Of a stretch of DNA of 61,972 nt, positions 58,438 to 61,972 are shown piece by piece. The first letter of the stretch is position 1. The number at the start of each line of letters is the position of its first letter. The DNA lies in NCBI GenBank assembly GCA_039182735.1, contig JBCDCB010000014.1:1-61972 (forward strand). The letters are read 5' to 3'. The position numbers and the translations under genes were made by a program. The DNA is from JBCDCB01 sp039182735. GTDB lineage: Bacteria; Planctomycetota; Phycisphaerae; Phycisphaerales; UBA1924. The notes below the pieces were generated by a model, which worked only from the letters and a program-made list of their open reading frames with translations, ran no database searches and was not told where the DNA came from.

Positions 58438-60265
58438 CAACGCGAACCTCACACGCGGCCAAAGATCCGACGTGATCGATTCGGTCGAGCAATCCCGTCT
58501 CGCGTCGCACGCGCCAAGCGTGTTGATCGGTCGTCTTTCTCAGGCGCTGCCCGCGCTCACCGATCAACTCGGTGCACGCGCCGCCGCGTTGATCCGCTGC
58601 GATGCCGACTCGCCAGCGCACCCGATCGCGGTGTCCCCGACCCTGACGAGCGCGACCGCGCCGCCCTGGCTTGCGACCGCGCTCCGCATCGCCGACCGTG
58701 CGGTCGAGCAGCGTTCGACCATCACGCAGCCCGACGCGAACTCCGGCGCCAGCGTCCTCGTCATTCCGGTGAATGGAACCTCGACCGTGGTCGCCTTCCG
58801 CACCGACCACAACGCCGACGATCCCCTCGCACCGCAGCGCGTCTCGCTGATCGAACAGCGCATCGAGCTCGAGCGTCAGCGCGCGCTCGCCGACGAGACC
58901 ACCGAATCCGCGGCCCGCGCCGCCACAGTCATCCGCGTGCTCGCCCATCTCGACGACCACGACCGCCTCAGCAGCGCGTCGATGGCACTCGTGAACGCCC
59001 TCGCCGCGGAGTTCGTCTGCGATCGCGTTTCGCTCGGCATCGTGCGTCGCAGCGGCGTCCGCCTCGTCGCCTGGAGCCTCGCCGACAAGGTCAAGAAGCG
59101 TTCCAAACCCGCCGGCCTGATCACCGGCGCGATGGAAGCCTGCGTCGAACAAGGCGCCGAGGTCATCGTCCCCGCGTCGGCACCGAACCCGGTCGCCGAT
59201 CGCGAGTCGCGTCTGCTCGCGGAACGCTCGCCCGACAACGCCGTCGCAACGCTCCCGCTCTACGCTCGCGGCACGGTCCACGCCGCGATCTGCCTCGAAC
59301 GTGCAGGCGCTCGCCCCTTCACCGATGCCGAAGTCCGCACGCTGCAACTCCTGAGTGAACTTGTCGCGCCCCGGATCGCCGACGTGGACGAGAACTCGCG
59401 CGCGCTGCCCGTCAAGATCGCCAAGTCAGGCGCGCGCACACTCGGCGCGGTCATCGGTCCCGACCACCTCGGCGTCAAGCTCTGGGCGCTCGCGTCCGTC
59501 CTCGTCATCGCGTCGCTGTTCGTCATTCAGGCGCCCGATCGCATCACGGGCACCGCGACCGTGCGCGCCGAGAACCAGCGCGTGATCTCCGCCCCCTTCG
59601 ATTCGTTCATCGTCGAGTCGCACACGCGCATCGGCGACGCGGTCTCCGCCGGCGTCACGCCGCTCGTCTCGCTCGATACCGAAGCGCTCTCGCTCCGCCT
59701 CGCCGAGCTCAGCGCAACGCGGCTCGCCGCCGAACGCCAGGCCGCCCTCGCCCAGCGCGACGGAGACGTGGCGCAGGAACAGATCGCGCGCGCACGCGTG
59801 GACGAGGCCGAGGCACAGATCGGACTCGTGCGCGCACGCATCGACACCGCCGCGATCAGGTCACCGATCACAGGTGTCGTCATCGCGGGCGATCTCGAGT
59901 CACGCGTCGGCAGCGCCGTGCGCCTCGGCGAACCGCTTTTCCAGATCGCGGATCTCGACACCCTCCGCGCCGATATCCGCGTGCCCGGAACCCGCGTCGC
60001 CGAACTCACGCCCGGCTCGCCCGGCACGATCGTCACCCGCGCGTTCCCAGACCGCCCCATCCCGATCCGCCTGCGCTCCATCGGCCCCGCCGCCGATCGA
60101 GACACCACGCCCGGCACGTTCGTTGCGCGGGTCGAACTCGACGAGCGCCCCGAGTGGCTGCGCCCGGGCATGGAAGGTGTCGCCCGGTTCACCATCGGCC
60201 GCGAGCCGCTCGCCGACCTCGCGACCCGGCGCATCCGCGCGTGGCTCCGCCTGCATCTCTGGTAG
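58421..60265 (+). CDS. GAF-domain membrane fusion protein (HlyD-type)
   Basis: A 614-residue fusion of cytoplasmic sensor and periplasmic adaptor. The first about 340 residues look like one or two GAF-type modules (a segment around 30-150 and a clearer one around 165-335, ending TLQLLSELVAPRIADVDE). One transmembrane helix lies at about 352-370. The rest is an HlyD/membrane fusion protein with a barrel-sandwich hybrid starting RVISAPFDSFIVESHTRIGDAV, an alpha-hairpin (LAAERQAALAQRDGDVAQEQIARARVDEA) and the closing IRSPITGVVIAGD half. It would connect an inner-membrane transporter to the envelope while sensing a cytosolic ligand. GTG 58421 overlaps the small HTH gene. Confidence 0.85.
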   Translation: MRTPPDNANLTRGQRSDVIDSVEQSRLASHAPSVLIGRLSQALPALTDQLGARAAALIRCDADSPAHPIAVSPTLTSATAPPWLATALRIADRAVEQRSTITQPDANSGASVLVIPVNGTSTVVAFRTDHNADDPLAPQRVSLIEQRIELERQRALADETTESAARAATVIRVLAHLDDHDRLSSASMALVNALAAEFVCDRVSLGIVRRSGVRLVAWSLADKVKKRSKPAGLITGAMEACVEQGAEVIVPASAPNPVADRESRLLAERSPDNAVATLPLYARGTVHAAICLERAGARPFTDAEVRTLQLLSELVAPRIADVDENSRALPVKIAKSGARTLGAVIGPDHLGVKLWALASVLVIASLFVIQAPDRITGTATVRAENQRVISAPFDSFIVESHTRIGDAVSAGVTPLVSLDTEALSLRLAELSATRLAAERQAALAQRDGDVAQEQIARARVDEAEAQIGLVRARIDTAAIRSPITGVVIAGDLESRVGSAVRLGEPLFQIADLDTLRADIRVPGTRVAELTPGSPGTIVTRAFPDRPIPIRLRSIGPAADRDTTPGTFVARVELDERPEWLRPGMEGVARFTIGREPLADLATRRIRAWLRLHLW

Positions 60266-60280
60266 AACCCCGATCGCGTC

Positions 60281-61204
60281 ATGACGCCATCGGTCTGGAT
60301 CATCCTGAACGCCGCGGCAACGGGCGCGCTCCTCACCCTCACCTTCCGTGCGCGCGCCGCATACACCGCGCTCACGCTCGCGACGTTCCCGCTCCTCGCC
60401 GGCACGATCTCGCTCGCGTGGCGTGCCTCGAGCGCCGATGCGGAATGGCTGCTGCCCGCAGCGTGGCTCCCCGTGGGCGGCGCGTGGACCGTGTGCGCCG
60501 TGTCGCTCACCGTTCTGCTCGTGCGCACACGCAGGCGACCGGATCCGCCGATCGCCGCCCTGCCTATTTGCACCACGCTCGTGCTCGCACTCTTCGTCTT
60601 GGTCGGGCGGATCGCCCGGCTCGACGCGCAGCTCCTCGCACTCGCCGGCCTGCTCGTCTATTGGCACGGCGCACGCGCGGAAACCTTGCCCGCTTATCGC
60701 AACTCCGGAGCATGGGCGGCATTCGCGCTGCTCGCGACAACCGCCGCAGCGAGTGGCGTCGCACTGTTCGCGGCATCCGCATCGACACCGGAACACCTCG
60801 TTTGGCTGGCGACGCCGTGGCTCAGCGTCTTCCTGATCCCTGTGTGGCGAGCTTCCGAAGAGCATCGCGGCGCGCGCACGTTCTGGTTGTTCGCGCAGAC
60901 TGCTGGCTTGGGGCTGGGGCTCGGGGCGAGCGCGCACATTGCTGCGATTGTCCGGAGCACCCTCGCGCAGACCCCGACGTCGCACCCGCTGGAAGCGCTC
61001 CAGGTCATCGGCTTCGCCCTCGCGCAGGACCCTGCGATGCCGGGCATCGGTCGGCTCGCCACCACGGTCTTCGTGATCGGGCTCGGCACCGCGGTGGCGC
61101 TGCTCGCGAGCGGTTCACGCTCCCGCCTCACCCGCGCGGTGGGCGCGCTGGTTCTGATTGCATCCGTGATCGCGGGCTACGCGTGGGGGAGCGCGCCGAT
61201 GTGA
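60281..61204 (+). CDS. Polytopic membrane protein of unknown function
   Basis: A 307-residue protein with about ten hydrophobic helices, spaced regularly from residue 5 to the C-terminus, and very short loops. No transporter, protease (HExxH) or enzyme motif is visible, and I do not recognise a family. It begins 15 bp after the GAF-HlyD gene and is the only integral membrane partner candidate for that adaptor in the window. Length and the even helix distribution suggest an integral inner-membrane component rather than a receptor. Confidence 0.75.
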   Translation: MTPSVWIILNAAATGALLTLTFRARAAYTALTLATFPLLAGTISLAWRASSADAEWLLPAAWLPVGGAWTVCAVSLTVLLVRTRRRPDPPIAALPICTTLVLALFVLVGRIARLDAQLLALAGLLVYWHGARAETLPAYRNSGAWAAFALLATTAAASGVALFAASASTPEHLVWLATPWLSVFLIPVWRASEEHRGARTFWLFAQTAGLGLGLGASAHIAAIVRSTLAQTPTSHPLEALQVIGFALAQDPAMPGIGRLATTVFVIGLGTAVALLASGSRSRLTRAVGALVLIASVIAGYAWGSAPM

Positions 61205-61295
61205 ACGGGCTGAGGAAAAACCGTGGTCAATCAGGCTCTTCCGCCGATAACGCCTTCCATCACTGGACGCAGGACGATCGCGGAGCAACAGTCGC

Positions 61296-61679
61296 ATGAT
61301 GCCTCAGCCCACCTCCAGCAGCACCCGCACGCCTCTGCCGCCCACGCGTGACGCGATCACGCACAAGTTCGCCATCGGCGGGCACGAGGGGTATCTGACC
61401 GTTGGGCTCTACCCCGACGGGCGCCCGGGCGAGATCTTCCTGAAGATGGCCAAGGAAGGCTCGACGCTCAGCGGGATGTGCCAGGCGTTCTGCCGCGCCT
61501 TCTCGCTTTCGCTGCAGCACGGGCTCGTGCTCGAAGACGCGACCCTGCGGTTCAAGGGCATGCGATTCGAGCCCATGGGGCAGACCTCGAACCCGGACAT
61601 CCCGCAAGCCGAGAGCATCGTGGACTACATCGCGATGTACCTGGAGCACGAGTTCGGCTCCGCGGCACGCGGGCGCTAG
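61296..61679 (+). CDS. Free-standing C-terminal (TSCPD) domain of class II ribonucleotide reductase
   Basis: A 127-residue protein with THKFAIGGHEGYLTVGLYPDGRPGEIFLKMAKEGSTLSGM and a later RFEPMGQTSNPDIPQAESIVDY. This closely matches the C-terminal domain of adenosylcobalamin-dependent ribonucleotide reductase (NrdJ), the TSCPD region. In most bacteria it is fused to the large catalytic chain; split versions (NrdJb) are known. No NrdJ catalytic gene is in this window, so the main subunit must be encoded elsewhere. Its stop overlaps the next, convergent frame by 4 bp. Confidence 0.82.
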   Translation: MMPQPTSSSTRTPLPPTRDAITHKFAIGGHEGYLTVGLYPDGRPGEIFLKMAKEGSTLSGMCQAFCRAFSLSLQHGLVLEDATLRFKGMRFEPMGQTSNPDIPQAESIVDYIAMYLEHEFGSAARGR

Positions 61680-61972
61680 CCCGGACGCGCCGAAGACCTT
61701 CGCACCCACATGATCGGTGCTGCCGCCCCCGCCAGCGCGGTGGACTCGGCGGGCGTCGATCCGCCGCCTCCGCCCACGATCAAGCCCGCGGCCCGTTCGC
61801 TCGCGTCGAGCGTGGTCGAAGCGGGCGCCCAGCCGATCGCGATCGAGAACCAATCCGCCGGACGACCGCCTTCGCGCTCGCGAATCCACGCCTCCACGTC
61901 CTGACAAGCCTCGCGCACAGGCTTGGGCACCCCGCCCGCAACGGTGTTTGAGCCGGCGAGCGCACCGAGCAA
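61676..61972 (-). CDS. Hypothetical protein, C-terminal fragment at window edge
   Basis: The open frame enters from the right edge of the window and gives 98 residues of a protein that begins outside. The visible part includes VPKPVREACQDVEAWIRERE and a Gly-rich GLIVGGGGGS loop. I do not recognise it. The frame is chosen because it runs unbroken to the edge and meets the upstream gene tail to tail. It may still be non-coding. Confidence 0.4.
   Translation of the reverse strand: MLGALAGSNTVAGGVPKPVREACQDVEAWIREREGGRPADWFSIAIGWAPASTTLDASERAAGLIVGGGGGSTPAESTALAGAAAPIMWVRRSSARPG

Noticed and set aside
61478..61951. A 157-codon frame overlapping the NrdJ C-terminal domain gene
   Set aside because: Arg-rich, overlaps a conserved domain in another frame and has no homology pattern.

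Overview
The window is a GC-rich, densely coding bacterial chromosome segment that looks like the phylum Planctomycetota, most likely class Phycisphaerae. The basis is protein hallmarks, not a 16S gene, which is absent. They include a LEPR-XLL surface protein, a PEP-CTERM tail on a secreted protease, paired dockerin-like Ca-binding repeats at the C-termini of two exported proteins, a DUF1844 protein and a planctomycete-style TPR Ser/Thr kinase. Three tRNA genes (Gly-TCC, a CAT tRNA best read as Ile2, Pro-CGG) are present. No CRISPR array, insertion sequence, rRNA or phage gene was seen.

Layout. 0-9.8 kb: a truncated phosphohexomutase, a nucleotide-sugar type epimerase, a membrane P-loop ATPase, a PEP-CTERM serine protease, a thiS-thiG-HEAT membrane protein operon, a di-haem cytochrome and a MASE1 histidine kinase. 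9.8-18.8 kb: tRNA-Gly, the TPR kinase, the CAT tRNA, a matrixin-like metalloprotease with dockerin-like tail, and a 1019-residue LEPR-XLL protein carrying a cyclophilin domain. 18.9-23.2 kb: DUF1844-sdhC-sdhA-sdhB, a menaquinone-type succinate dehydrogenase/fumarate reductase operon. 23.3-31.2 kb: SurA-like lipoprotein, UPF0102 nuclease-fold protein, HAMP histidine kinase, rsfS, NYN protein, rpsU and an unusually long membrane pyrophosphatase (hppA). 31.2-40.2 kb: accessory-looking region with a P450, a lipoprotein pullulanase, an ArsR-VOC-exported VOC operon, a TetR plus M28 peptidase pair with less GC-rich sequence, tRNA-Pro and a DAO-family oxidoreductase. 40.3-54.1 kb: flagellin, secreted glucoamylase and the chemotaxis operon cheW-cheR-cheA-cheX-cheY-fapA-like-cheB followed by an HD-GYP protein. 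54.3-62 kb: cyclophilin-FKBP fusion, degenerate receiver, plant-type ferredoxin-NADP reductase, YjbQ, thioredoxin-like protein, a small sigma-region-4-like protein coupled to a GAF-HlyD membrane fusion protein and a polytopic membrane protein, and a free-standing class II ribonucleotide reductase C-terminal domain.

How the genes work together. The pullulanase and glucoamylase would jointly degrade branched alpha-glucans outside the cytoplasm. The flagellin and che genes make a motility/chemotaxis module using CheX rather than CheZ as phosphatase. Succinate dehydrogenase, the pyrophosphatase and the ferredoxin reductase are energy-metabolism genes. Three different prolyl isomerase-type proteins and several exported proteins with special C-terminal or N-terminal sorting motifs point to a large envelope proteome.

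Most worthwhile novelties: the sigma4/GAF-HlyD/membrane protein operon (58.2-61.2 kb), the LEPR-XLL cyclophilin, the roughly 100-residue insert in HppA, the CheA with a helical domain where P2 is expected, the KAP-like membrane ATPase, and the leaderless ArsR promoter with a dyad between its -35 and -10 boxes.
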